This document shows, in pieces, positions 43,703-54,292 of a DNA stretch of 64,000 nt; within the stretch, counting starts at the first letter, position 1, and each line of letters begins with the position of its first letter. A program made the translations under genes and the position numbers. The stretch lies in contig JASANE010017431.1 in NCBI GenBank assembly GCA_030248225.1, forward strand, positions 42,618 to 106,617. Reading direction: 5' to 3'. Origin of the DNA: Trileptium ribeirensis (Eukaryota > Nematoda > Enoplea > Enoplida > Thoracostomopsidae). Below the pieces are notes generated by a model. That model saw only the letters and a list, made by a program, of their open reading frames with translations, made no database searches and had not been told where the DNA came from.

Positions 43703-44121
43703 GAGTAAACTTAAGGTGCCCCCGGCAATTATCCTATTTTGTCATTACCGATATCGAGTAGCAAACCCTTGTCACGGAAAAAAGAGTTAATCTCATTCGG
43801 TTTTTCGCTAACTAAAAATTGACAAAATCAAATTCTAGTGCCAGAAATTCGTTCGAAAAGAATTTCAGCAATTTCAATTTGCAGACATTCAGTTCCGTAA
43901 TGTCTAATCACTTAAATTTGGATTATTCAGTGTTCGTGAACAAATTTAAATCAAGATGGACGTATCATTAAATCGATCCTATAGATACGCTCTCGGTGTT
44001 CGCGAACAAAACTGGATGACCAATTTTACGCCGAATTTCGATTAACCAAAAAGCGTTCCGTAACAAATTTTATTTAAAATTATAAAACAGGATGGTTGGT
44101 GGGGTCACCTTAAGTTTACTC
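43703..44121. mobile_element. MITE-3 copy downstream of NUP98-96
   Basis: Terminal repeats are perfect over 16 bases: GAGTAAACTTAAGGTG and CACCTTAAGTTTACTC. The interior shares ATTACCGATATCGAGTAGCA, AACCCTTGTCACGG and AAAAAGCGTTCCGTAACAA with the copies in the 17-28 kb arms but is about 80 bp shorter. Non-coding. Confidence 0.82.
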
Positions 44122-44655
44122 GCGCAACATTTTTCATTACAGCGGATTTGGTTTTTGAGTAACGCCTGTCCGCTTGAGCTCGCTTAAACCAAATCGATTG
44201 ATAATCATCGTTTTGGCAATCAAAAATTGTAATGTCTATGTATGTAATTGTGTGGACTTTGTTGGAATACTGGTTTCTATATACGCAGAGGCGGACTGGC
44301 TGCAAGATTTTTGAATCTCCAGTATTTTGGCAGTTACCCCAGGTTACTCCTTTCAGGCAAATTTTGGCTTCCCTAGGTCAACCCCCAACACGAAAATTTT
44401 AAATAATAAACCCCCAGTTTCGCCTGGCATGAGCTGTGGTGCGGCTAGGTCCAATCACATATTTAAAATATTGATTCTGTGGAGAGGTCAGCATTGCATT
44501 GTTATACGGACTAATGCTAAGGTCGTGTAAGAATCAGTTTCCTGACCAGCCACCCATATAATATGTATACACAGGTGTCGGTGGGGGTTATCCCCCAAGG
44601 ATGGGACCTTTCCCTCTTCCGAGCAATATTTACCACTGAAGGCTCCGTAAACACA
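44122..44655. other. No gene seen
   Basis: Short overlapping frames on both strands (60-70 codons) without motif. Composition is more balanced around 44330-44600. Confidence 0.4.
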
Positions 44656-44780
44656 GGACGCGCGGAAAATTTTAGCGAAAATGAGCAAAAATAGGGTGAA
44701 AATGGCAAAAATTTAGGTTAAAAAATAACTGAAATCGGGAAAAATTTATTGCAAATTTGCAAAAATCGGGGGAATTTTAA
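44656..44780. repeat. Phased A-tract island 4 (PATC-like)
   Basis: A-runs start near 44666, 44678, 44687, 44699, 44707, 44719, 44731, 44740, 44753 and 44761. The words GCAAAAAT, GTGAAAAT and GGGAAAAAT closely resemble islands 1 and 2. It is again preceded by a GC-rich ACGCGCGG word. Confidence 0.55.
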
Positions 44781-46282
44781 GTTTTTAGAAATGTTAAAAA
44801 GTTTACTCCTCCTAGTGATGGCCCCACCCCTCGCCCGCAACCGTCTATCTCTACTAAGGCATAGGACCTTAGACACCTATGATATGTATGACATAGAGAT
44901 AATGCTTGTCACTGGACGAGTAATGCTTAGTATATCGGGAATAGGAACAGGGACCTTAAAAGTTCACACTCGTTTTAGGCTTGCAGCTGTTTTGAGGTAA
45001 ACCAGACAGTATGGTCATAACGTATTTCGCATTAGTCTGCTTTGCTTCAAATTATATACGTACTTATAATGCTGTTTATGCGGTAGTAATGTGAAGCTGA
45101 AGCTCCAGAACTTGTCTGTCACAATAAAGTGTATAAAAATTTTATAAAAAGCATTTTCCGATTTTGCACTGCAGCTAAAGTATGCTATAATAGTCTTATG
45201 TTTGGTTTATGTCATAAATTATTGTACAGCCATGGGATTAAGTTAAATATCTGGGACCCCAAAGCAAAATAAAATCTACTTCGGCTTGAACGAATATAGG
45301 TGGTCATATTATGTGTAATTACTGACGAGGGTCCCGAATCTGCAATTTGCTTTAACCAGCTCTTACTGTTTTCATGTTATACCCAGTCAACATTTTTGGT
45401 CACAACGTATATATTCCTGAAAAATTAACGTGATAATTTTGATAATTAATATACTCGTTAAGGTTTTACGTGATACGCGTGGTGAAAATACAAAGCTATC
45501 AGTGTTCGTAAGATGAAAACAGCTCGAGCTAAGGTAAAAAGATTATTGCATATTAAATCGAAAATAAGCAAAATTTATATCGTTTTGGGTTCCTGATATT
45601 TAACTTAACCCAAACCATGTTTGTACACAATAATAAATATATTGTGAGTTATATATGTCAAATTTACTGCAATATATATATATACATATTTTTGATATAA
45701 ATTTAAGCAGTATAACACTCAATGAGTTACAAGTTGTATTGCGTAATAATTATCCTTCATGATATATTTTTATTCGCTTGTGTGAACATTCGTCCGTACA
45801 TTGTTGTATTTGTCAAATTGTCATGATATCTAGCAGTATTGTTAATGGTGGCATGACTTATTTTATAAATATGCATATGATTCGTGTGTCAAATTTCTTG
45901 TAACGACTGTTTCTTGTTGGATTTCATGCAAAATCTGCAAAGATTTCCTAAAAAAATTAACTATATATATATATATGTATTTTTATACCGAGCTGTGTGT
46001 ATATTATAAATATGTACGTCGATTTACTTACAGCACAAACAATTTAATACATTTAGTAGTTGGCTGAGTCATTCGCGACCCTGTGGCCCGCTTCATATTT
46101 TTTTCGAAACTACAAAAAATCAATCAATCAGTAAAGTTTATTGAGTAGCCAGATAAACACTAAATAGGATATATAAAGGCTAAGTACTATATATATATAT
46201 AGTATATAATGCGATGCAAAGAGTAGAGTAAACTGGACTATCAGAAAGGGAGCACATCAGTTTTTAAAATCTATGTTTGGTA
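44781..46282. other. AT-rich intergenic DNA with TA microsatellites
   Basis: No exon supported. Short (TA)n runs occur near 45673, 45963 and 46189. This is the last single-copy DNA before the palindromic array. Confidence 0.5.
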
Positions 46283-46714
46283 AAAGTTAGGGTTCTTTTC
46301 CAGTATCCCCTCAGCCCGCGTTTACCTAAAAATGGTCAGATTCTGGAAATTTTGGTATTTTTGTGATCCTGGAGACTTCCCCTGATTATTTCGACCAAAA
46401 AATCGTATATTTAAAATTGCAGATTTCCCCTGGGAACCCAAAAAATTTTCTTAAAAATTGTATTTTTACCCACCAGTCGACGCGGTTTGACGAGCTGAAA
46501 TTATTGGTGTTGTTTTTAACGGGATCCGATAAAAGCATCCTAAGTTATGGCCAAAACTGTTCAATTGCTGAGCCTTTCAGCGTCTGATAGTTTTGGCCAT
46601 AACTTAAGATCCGGTTGCCGAGGATCGTAAAAATACCAAAATTTCCAGAACCTGACCATTTTTGGGCAAACCCGAGCTGGGGGGGGATGGATGATGGAAA
46701 TGAACCAAAGTTAG
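46283..46714. mobile_element. Foldback element FB-A1 with 8-bp target duplication
   Basis: The element itself is 46291-46706. GGTTCTTTTCC...AATGGTCAGATTCTGG on the left pairs with CCAGAACCTGACCATTTTTG...GAAATGAACC on the right, continuing inward to a centre where TTATGGCCAAAACTGTTC faces GTTTTGGCCATAACTTA. It is flanked by a perfect direct AAAGTTAG (46283-46290 and 46707-46714). The left neighbour is single-copy DNA; the right neighbour is the first array unit. Non-coding. Confidence 0.8.
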
Positions 46715-47271
46715 ATCTATTTGCTGCTGAACGGGTCGCCGTGTGAGTTTCGCGCGAGCGACAGTCATTTTTCAGCGGCTACTGTTCTTCACTTTGACCA
46801 TAACTCAGTTTCTGTCGGTAGGAGATATGTAGCTAAATTTTGTTTGCAAATGCACGACCGTTTGGTTTAACTTATGCTTTTGAAATATATATTTCATTTG
46901 TATACGCATGCAATATGTGCACGTCATTGTATAACCGGCTGTTGCGAGCAAGGAATAATTTACGTTAAAAATAATGGTCTATTTTTTTTATATTTACATT
47001 ATTATGCGGTTGGGTTCTGATGTGCATGCTCTGATAGCTATATAAGCTTACAGTCTAGCTTTATGATCTACAAGGTCATTGCTTTAGGCTAGCCGATGTA
47101 CATATATTCAGTGATAAGGCATAAAGTGTGTGTGGCCGACTACTGCCGTTGAAAACACTGTTGTTATACGCCGAAATCATGTTAATTATTTCACTATGTT
47201 CATATATTTAGACCCACTTTCGCGGGAGTTTAAGCATAATGCTGTACTTAACAGAATGAACTTACATGTTT

Positions 47272-47470
47272 GTCTTGTTTAAAGCCCGACGTTATAACGT
47301 TAGAAAAAAGAACAGCTCAGAGGGGTTCTGGGGGCCGTAGCCCCCTGATTTTCTTCTTGGGTTTAGTATATAGGTCATATAGTGACCTTAGCAAGCCTAA
47401 GCTTATTATATCGAGAACGGCATAGCATGTATATACTTCACTTCCCTTCCTTAAAATTACATTCCCTCTT
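47272..47470. mobile_element. MITE-2-derived block inside array unit 1
   Basis: Order as in the free MITE-2: TTTAAAGCCCGACGTTATAA, AAAAAAGAACAGCTCAGAGG, GGGGGCCGTAGCCCCC, CATATAGTGACC, AAGCCTAAGCTTATTATATC and GAGAACGGCATAGCATG. Equivalent blocks lie near 51765-51925, 53500-53710, 55910-56085 and 57655-57850, one in each unit. Confidence 0.65.
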
Positions 47471-47924
47471 GATTTCATGGTCGAAATGTTTCTATTTGAC
47501 TAACTAGATAACAATTATAAAATAGCCTCTGTGCTCGCCTGAAATGACTCGTATTTCGAACGAACGAAAGAACATCGGCTAAAATCGGTCAAAATTTATC
47601 TGTCCGCGAAAAACACTTCGAACAGATTTTAAAGAAATAAAGACACATGCGATAAAAATTTTGAGCAATGTGTACTAAAATTCGAACAAAGTTTAAAATT
47701 TTCCGAACAAACAGCGCTAATTTCTGTCACGCTAGTTATATGGTAATTTTTGAAAACGTTCACTCCACGCCAGAGATGGAAACGAGTCACTATTTTGTGA
47801 TGCGGCGGCAGACCCGGTTACGGCATGTAGCAGTGATAAAACCCACCCTCTAAAGCAGCCAAGATAAACAGTTAAATAAATAAAAGTAAAATAAACAGTA
47901 AAAAAGATAAACAGTTGAATATAT

Positions 47925-48155
47925 ATGGAACAGAAGCCACTGCTTGTGTCTTGGAAGTCGTTTTGCCATGGTATGAAATTGCTTCGTATGAAAAAGAAAG
48001 CTTATTGCTTTCCCAGAAAAGTATTTGTTGACGTTCCGCGCCTCGCAGACCACCATCGTTTTCCTAACCTTTCACCGTTCTGTTTGGCTTCATATGGCGA
48101 ATTAAGAGTTACACTGAGTTGTAAGTGTCACACATCTTGGTTCAAAGTAATTTGA
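47925..48155 (+). other. 76-codon frame repeated in array units
   Basis: Starts MEQKPLLVSWKSFCHGMKLL and ends CKCHTSWFKVI. Nearly identical frames recur at 51036-51266 (minus) and 58316-58546 (plus), and truncated ones at 54162 and near 55400. Because the DNA itself is almost identical between copies, conservation of the frame carries no evidence of selection. The antisense strand is also open. Probably not a gene. Confidence 0.15.
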
Positions 48156-49146
48156 GCTTCCACTGTGTCCTAGCGGAAGAGCCGATCAGGCTAATGAGGC
48201 GAAAGACACTGTTCCGTTGCGTTAGAGACAAAAAGTACTCTACTCGATGGCCCTGTTCTATCTCCGATCCATTAAATGACGAAAGTGCTGTATAATGTAG
48301 CGTTGTGTAGTGATAAAAGAATTTCACAGTAGACATGACAAAAGAAGGAATTCTGACAAAGTTCATGATTGTTTAGGACGAACATTTTGGCTAGTAGATA
48401 AGCAAATGTTGATGCTGTTGCGACGAATTTAATTTTCAATTGCTTCATGAGTATATATCCCCATCGGTGGGCAAATTATATAAAATAATAAATGGGAATT
48501 CACATGTGGACAAACAGGTTCTATTCTATGTAGCTATATAGAGTTTATTGAAAAGTAATAAAAGATTGATTTTCTAGTTGTAAACTATATTAAAAAATAG
48601 TTGCGTGTAAAAATTACATTCACAATCTTGTTTCCTCCGTGGAATTTCGGATTGGACATGATGCTGTAGTTGTGATATGTTCTCTGATATTTCTAATGCT
48701 AAAATTTTATATAAATTTATCATAATCGACTGATTGAAAGTTTAGGTATATGCACGCTTTCAAAAGCAGTTAATTTTGAGCAAATTTCCTTAAAGCCTGA
48801 GGAATAGGTAATATATATTGATGGCTAACAGTGTGTTCTTCTCGTGTGATATAGTTCGCGGAGCCGAAAGAATAGAATCCGATTTTGCCGTTTTATCATG
48901 TTTAACCATAAATGTACTTTTGATGCATTTTGATGTAATTGATAATTGAATTTTGAAACGAATAAACGAAATTAAAATTAGTACAAATTATTGAGTTTGT
49001 AGATGCACATATGTAGTTGGATCATAAATTATGTATTCTTTTCCTGCATGTTAGTGTCTCAAAGACCACCTATAGATAGGTAACTATTAATAAAAGCATT
49101 ACACATCGAATGCATTTTTCTTTATAGTCAAATTACTTAATTGCCG

Positions 49147-49445
49147 TTTATGTAGTACCTTCTATAATATTCTTAAATTTTTGCTTCCTCTAATCGCAAT
49201 ATGGAAGAAACGTTTGTAATTACAATTTCTTAGGTTATTGGCCGTAGCCAATAGCTCAGGTACTTTTTTGAAGTGTATTGTAATTGCTATTGACATTTTT
49301 TGTTTGCTGTAACCAGCGCTTGTTTTTAATTACGTTGGATTTACTGAAAAATATATTTTCGCAAATTTGCTGAAATCGGCGTCCAATGAGTAAATAAAAC
49401 TTGAATATGTATCGTTGAATTAAATGGGCACAATAACAATTGTTT
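49147..49445. repeat. Linker between unit 1 and FB-B0
   Basis: About 300 bases (GCCGTTTATGTAGTACC ... ATTAAATGGGCACAATAAC), also present at 59541-59837 and in reverse at 62605-62900. It is missing from the right side of palindrome I. Confidence 0.75.
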
Positions 49446-49983
49446 GTTCTCCCATGCCCGCATTCTACCCAAAAATGATATGATTTTAGAAATTTTGGTG
49501 ATACTCGAGACCTCCCCTGATCATTTGCGACCAAAAAATTGAATTATTTAAAACTTTAGATTTTTCGTGTCCCAGGGGTCCCCCCTTAAGAACCCAAAAT
49601 TTTTTTCTTCAAAATTGAGATTTAACCGGTCTCCAAAACCGCTTCCTTAGTCATGGTGAAAAATATCGGAGGCTGAGACGCTCAGCATTTGAACAGTTTT
49701 TGGTCAGAACTTCAGGGTACTTTTTCTGGGATTCCGTTATAAAATAGTACTCATTACACTCAGCTCGTCAAGCTGCGTCGAATGGTGGGGTAAAAAGCTA
49801 ATTTTGAAGAAAAAAGTGGGTTCCCTAGGGGGACCCTTGGGATCAGAAAAAATCTTAAATTTTAAAAATTCATTTTGTTTGGTCGAAATGATGGAGGTCT
49901 CGACAGCAATAAGTATACCAAAATTTCCAGAACCTGGCCATTTTTGGGCAAACGCTACCTTGAGGGGATAATGGAAAAGAACC
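49446..49983. mobile_element. Foldback element FB-B0
   Basis: Larger relative of FB-A. The left arm (GTTCTCCCATGCCCGC ... GAAATTTTGGTGATACTCG) pairs with the right arm (CCAAAATTTCCAGAACCTGG ... GGAAAAGAACC). The inner part (CCCAGGGGTCCCCCC with AGGGGGACCCTTGGG) and the GACGCTCAGCATTTG centre are FB-B specific. It stands between unit 1 and inverted unit 2. Confidence 0.75.
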
Positions 49984-50056
49984 ATTTTTTATATTTTTGC
50001 AAACCTACATACGTCTGCTATATAATATTTTTTTTATTTTTGCATTTGTCACCTCT
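49984..50056. repeat. Remnant of the palindrome-III stem
   Basis: ACCTACATACGTCTGCTATA to TTTGTCACCTCTG is the first ~70 bases of the stem seen at 60379-60450. It then breaks directly into the unit end TAATTTGACTATAAAG. Relative to palindrome III everything from the stem to the far linker is deleted here. Confidence 0.75.
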
Positions 50057-52501
50057 GTAATTTGACTATAAAGAAAAATGCATTCGATGTGTAATGCTTT
50101 TATTAATAGTTACCTATCTATAGGTGGTCTTTGAGACACTAACATGCAGGAAAAGAATACATAATTTATGTTCAAACTACATATGTACATATACAAGCTC
50201 AATAATTTGTACTAATTTAATTTCGTTTATTCGTTTCAAAATTCAATTATCAATTACATCAAAATGCATCAAAAGTACATTTATGGTTAAACATGATAAA
50301 ACGGCAAGATCGGATTCTATTCTTTCGGCTCCGCGAAATATATCACACGAGAAGAACACACTGTTAGCCATCAATATATATTCATATTCCTCAGGCTTTA
50401 AGGAAATTTGCTCAAAATTAACTGCTTTTGAACGCGTGCATATACCTAAACTTTCAATCAGTCGATTACGCTAAATTTATATAAAATTTTAGCATTAGAA
50501 ATATCAGAATACATATCACAACTACAGCATCATGTCCAATCCGAAATTCCACGGAAAAAACAAGATTGTGAATGTAATTTTTACACGCAACTATTTTTTA
50601 ATATAGTTTACAACTAGAAAATCAATCTTTTATTACTTTTCAATAAACTCAATGTAACTACATAGAATAGAACCTGTTTGTCCACATGTGAATTCCCATT
50701 TATTATTTTATATAATTTGCCCACCGATGGGTATATACTCATGAAGCAATTGAAAATTAAATTCGTCGCAACAGCATCAACATTTGCTTACGTATCTACC
50801 TAGCCAAAATGTTCGTCCTAAACAACCAACATGAACTTTGTCAGAATTCCATCATGTCTACTGTGAAATTCTTTTATCACTACTCAACGCTATATTATAC
50901 AGCACTTTCGTCATTTAATGGATCGGAGATAGAACAGGGCCATCGAGTAGAGTACTTTTTGTCTCTAACGCAACGGAACAGTGTCTTTCGCCTCATTAGC
51001 CTGATCGGCTCTTCCGCTAGGACACAGTGGGAAGATCAAATGAATTTGAACCAAGATGTGTGACACTTACAACTCAGTGTAACTCTTAATTCGCCATATG
51101 AAGCCAAACAGAACGGTGAAAGGTTAGGAAAACGATGGTGGTCTGCGAGGCGCGGAACGTCAACAAATACTTTTCTGGGAAAGCAATAAGCTTTCTTTTT
51201 CATACGAAGCAATTTCATACCATGGCAAAACGACTTCCAAGACACAAGCAGTGGCTTCTGTTCCATATATATTCAACTGTTTATTTTCTTTACTGTTTAT
51301 TTTACTTTTATTTATTTAACTGTTTATCTTGGCTGCTTTAGAGGGTGGGTTTTATCACTGCTACATGCCGTAATCCTGGTCTGCCGCTGCATTTTTATAA
51401 AGTGACTCGTTTCCATCTCTGGCGTGGAGTGAACGTTTTCAAAAATTACCATATAACTAGCGTGACAGAAATTAGCGCTGTTTGTTGTGAAAATTTTAAA
51501 CTTTGTTCGAATTTTAGTACACATTGCTCAAAAAATTTTTATCGCATGTGTCTTTATTTCTTTTAAAATCTGTTCGAAGTGTTTTTCGCGGACAGATAAA
51601 TTTTGACCGATTTTAGCCGATGTTCTTTCGTTCGTTCGAAATATGAGTTATTTCAGGCGAGCACAGAGGCTATTTTATAATTGTTATCTAGTTAGTCAAA
51701 TAGAAACATTTCGACCATGAAATCAGTAGGGAATGTAATTTTAAGGAAGGGAAGTGAAGTATATACATGCTATGCCGTTCTCGATATAATAAGCTTAGGC
51801 TTGCTAAGGTCACTATATGACCTATATACTAAACCCAAGAAGAAAATCAGGGGGCTACGGCCCCCAGTACCCCCTCCTAGCTGCCTTTTTTTCTAACGTT
51901 ATAACGTCGGGCTTTAAACAAGACAAACATGTAAGTTCATTCTGTTAAGTACAGCATTAATGTTAAAACTCCCGCGAAAGTGGGTCTAAATATATGAACA
52001 TAGTGAAAAAATAATTAACATGATTTCGGCGTATAACAACAGTGTTTTCAAATGCAGTAGTCGGCCACACACACTTTATGCCTTATCACTGACAATATGT
52101 ACACTTCGGCTAGCCTAAAGCAATGACCTTGTAGATCATAAAGCTAGACTGTAAGCTTATATAGCTATCAATAGCATGCACATCAGAACCCAACCGCATA
52201 ATAATGTAAATATAAAAAAATAGACCATCACTTTTTTAACGTAAATTATTCCTTGCTCGCAACAGCCGGTTATACAATGACGTGCACATATTGCATGCGT
52301 ATACAAATGAAATATATATTTCAAAAGCATAAGTTAAACCAAACGGTCGTGCATTTGCAAACAAAATTTAGCTACATATCTCCTACCGACAGAAACTGAG
52401 TTATGGTCAAAGTGAAAGAACAGTAGCCGCTGTAAAATGACTGTCGCTCGCGCGAAACTCACACGGCGACCCGTTCAGCAGCAAATAGATACTGGAACTT
52501 T
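50057..52501 (-). repeat. Array unit 2, minus orientation
   Basis: Reverse complement of unit 1 along its whole length, with few differences. With unit 1 it forms palindrome I: two arms of 2.44 kb around a ~0.9-kb centre. Confidence 0.9.
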
Positions 52502-52929
52502 GGTTCATTTCCATCATCCATCCCCCAGCTCGGGTTTGCCCAAAAATGGTCAGGTTCTGGAAATTTTGGTATTTTTACGATCCTCGGCAACCGGATCTTA
52601 AAATGCTTATGGCCAAAACTATCAGACGCTGAAAGGCTCAGCAATTGAACAGTTTTGGCCATAACTTAGGATGCTTTTATCGGATCCCGTTAAAAATAAG
52701 CATCGACAATTTCAGCTCGTCAAACCGCGTCGTCGACTGGTGGGTAAAAATACAATTTTTAAGAAATTTTTTTGAGTTCCCAGGGGGGAAATCTGCAATT
52801 TTAAATATACGATTTTTTGGTCGAAATAATCAGGGGGAAGTCTCCAGGATCACAAAAATACCAAAATTTCCAGAATCTGACCATTTTTAGGTAAACGCGG
52901 GCTGAGGGGATGGATGATGGAAATGAAAC
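52502..52929. mobile_element. Foldback element FB-A2 at a head-to-head junction
   Basis: Same element as FB-A1, in reverse orientation. Its flanks are inverted copies of the unit head (ATAGAT...AACTTT on the left, AGTTAGATCT on the right), slightly eroded, not direct duplications. It is therefore the axis of a head-to-head palindrome. Confidence 0.78.
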
Positions 52930-54266
52930 TAGTTAGATCTATTTGCTGCTGAACGGGTCGCCGTGTGAGTTTCGCGCGAGCGACAGTCATTTTTCAGCGG
53001 CTACTGTTCTTCACTTTGACCATAACTCAGTTTCTGTCGGTAGGAGATATGTAGCTAAGTTTTGTTTGCAAATGCACGACCGTTTGGTTTAACTTATGCT
53101 TTTGAAATATATATTTCATTTGTATACGCATGCAATATGTGCACGTCATTGTATAACCGGCTGTTGCGAGCAAGGAATAATTTACGTTAAAAATAATGGT
53201 CTATTTTTTTTTATATTTACATTATTATGCGGTTGGGTTCTGATGTGCATGCTCTGATAGCTTTATAAGCTTACAGTCTAGCTTTATGATCTACAAGGTC
53301 ATTGCTTTAGGCTAGCCGATGTACATATATTCTAGTGATAAGGCATAAAGTGTGTGTGGCCGACTACTGCCGTTGAAAACACTGTTGTTATACGCCGAAA
53401 TCATGTTAATTATTTCACTATGTTCATATATTTAGACCCACTTTCGCGGGAGTTTAAGCATAATGCTGTACTTAACAGAATGAACTTACATGTTTGTCTT
53501 GTTTAAAGCCCGACGTTATAACGTTAGAGAAAAAAGAACAGCTCAGAGGGGTTCTGGGGGCCGCAGTCCCCTGATTTTCTTCCTTGGGTTTAGAATATAT
53601 AGGTCATATAGTGACCTCAGCAAGCCTAAGCTTATTATATCTAGAACGGCATAGCATGTATATACTTCACTTCCCTTCCTTAAAATTACATTCCCTCTTG
53701 ATTTCATGCGTCGAAATGTTTCTATTTGACTAACTATATAGAAATTATAAAATAGCCTCTGTGCTCGCCTGAAATGACTCGTATTTCAAACGAACGAAAA
53801 AACATCGGGCTAAAATCGGTCAAAATTTATCCTGTCCGCGAAAAACACTTCGAACAGATTTTAAAGAAAATAAAGACACATGCGATAAAAAAATTTTGAG
53901 CAATGTGTACTAAAATTCGAACAAAGTTTAAAATTTTCCGAACAAACAGCGCTAATTTCTGTCACGCTAGTTATATGGTAATTTTTGGAAAACGTTCACT
54001 CCACGCCAGAGATGGAAACGAGTCACTATTTTGTGATGCGGCGGCAGACCCGGTTACGGCATGTAGCAGTGATAAAAACCCACCCTCTAAAGCAGCCAAG
54101 ATAAACAGTAAACTAAATAAAAGTAAAATAAACAGTAAAAAAGATAAACAGTTGAATATATATGGAACAGAAGCCACTGCTTGTGTCTTGGAAGTCGTTT
54201 TGCCATGGTATGAAATTGCTTCGTATGAAAAAGAAAGCCAATCGCTTTCCCAGAAAAGTATTTGTC
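52930..54266 (+). repeat. Array unit 3, plus orientation, truncated
   Basis: Matches unit 1 from the ACGGGTCGCCGTG head to CCCAGAAAAGTATTTGT, then breaks. About the last 1.1 kb of the unit is missing. The break is followed by a C-rich run (54266-54293). Confidence 0.85.
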
Positions 54267-54292
54267 CCCCTTCCCCCCCCCCAAAAAACCAT

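Larger units (their letters stand above)
46707..49146 (+). repeat. Array unit 1, plus orientation
   Basis: About 2.44 kb, near-identical to 57083-59530 and, in reverse, to 50057-52501. Within it, in order: an ACGGGTCGCCGTGTGAGTTT head, a MITE-2-derived block (47272-47470), a stretch with GAACGAACGAAAG, and two small frames (about 61 and 76 codons, at 47668 and 47925). AT-rich sequence follows, ending TTTATAGTCAAATTAC. No protein family is recognised. Confidence 0.9.
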
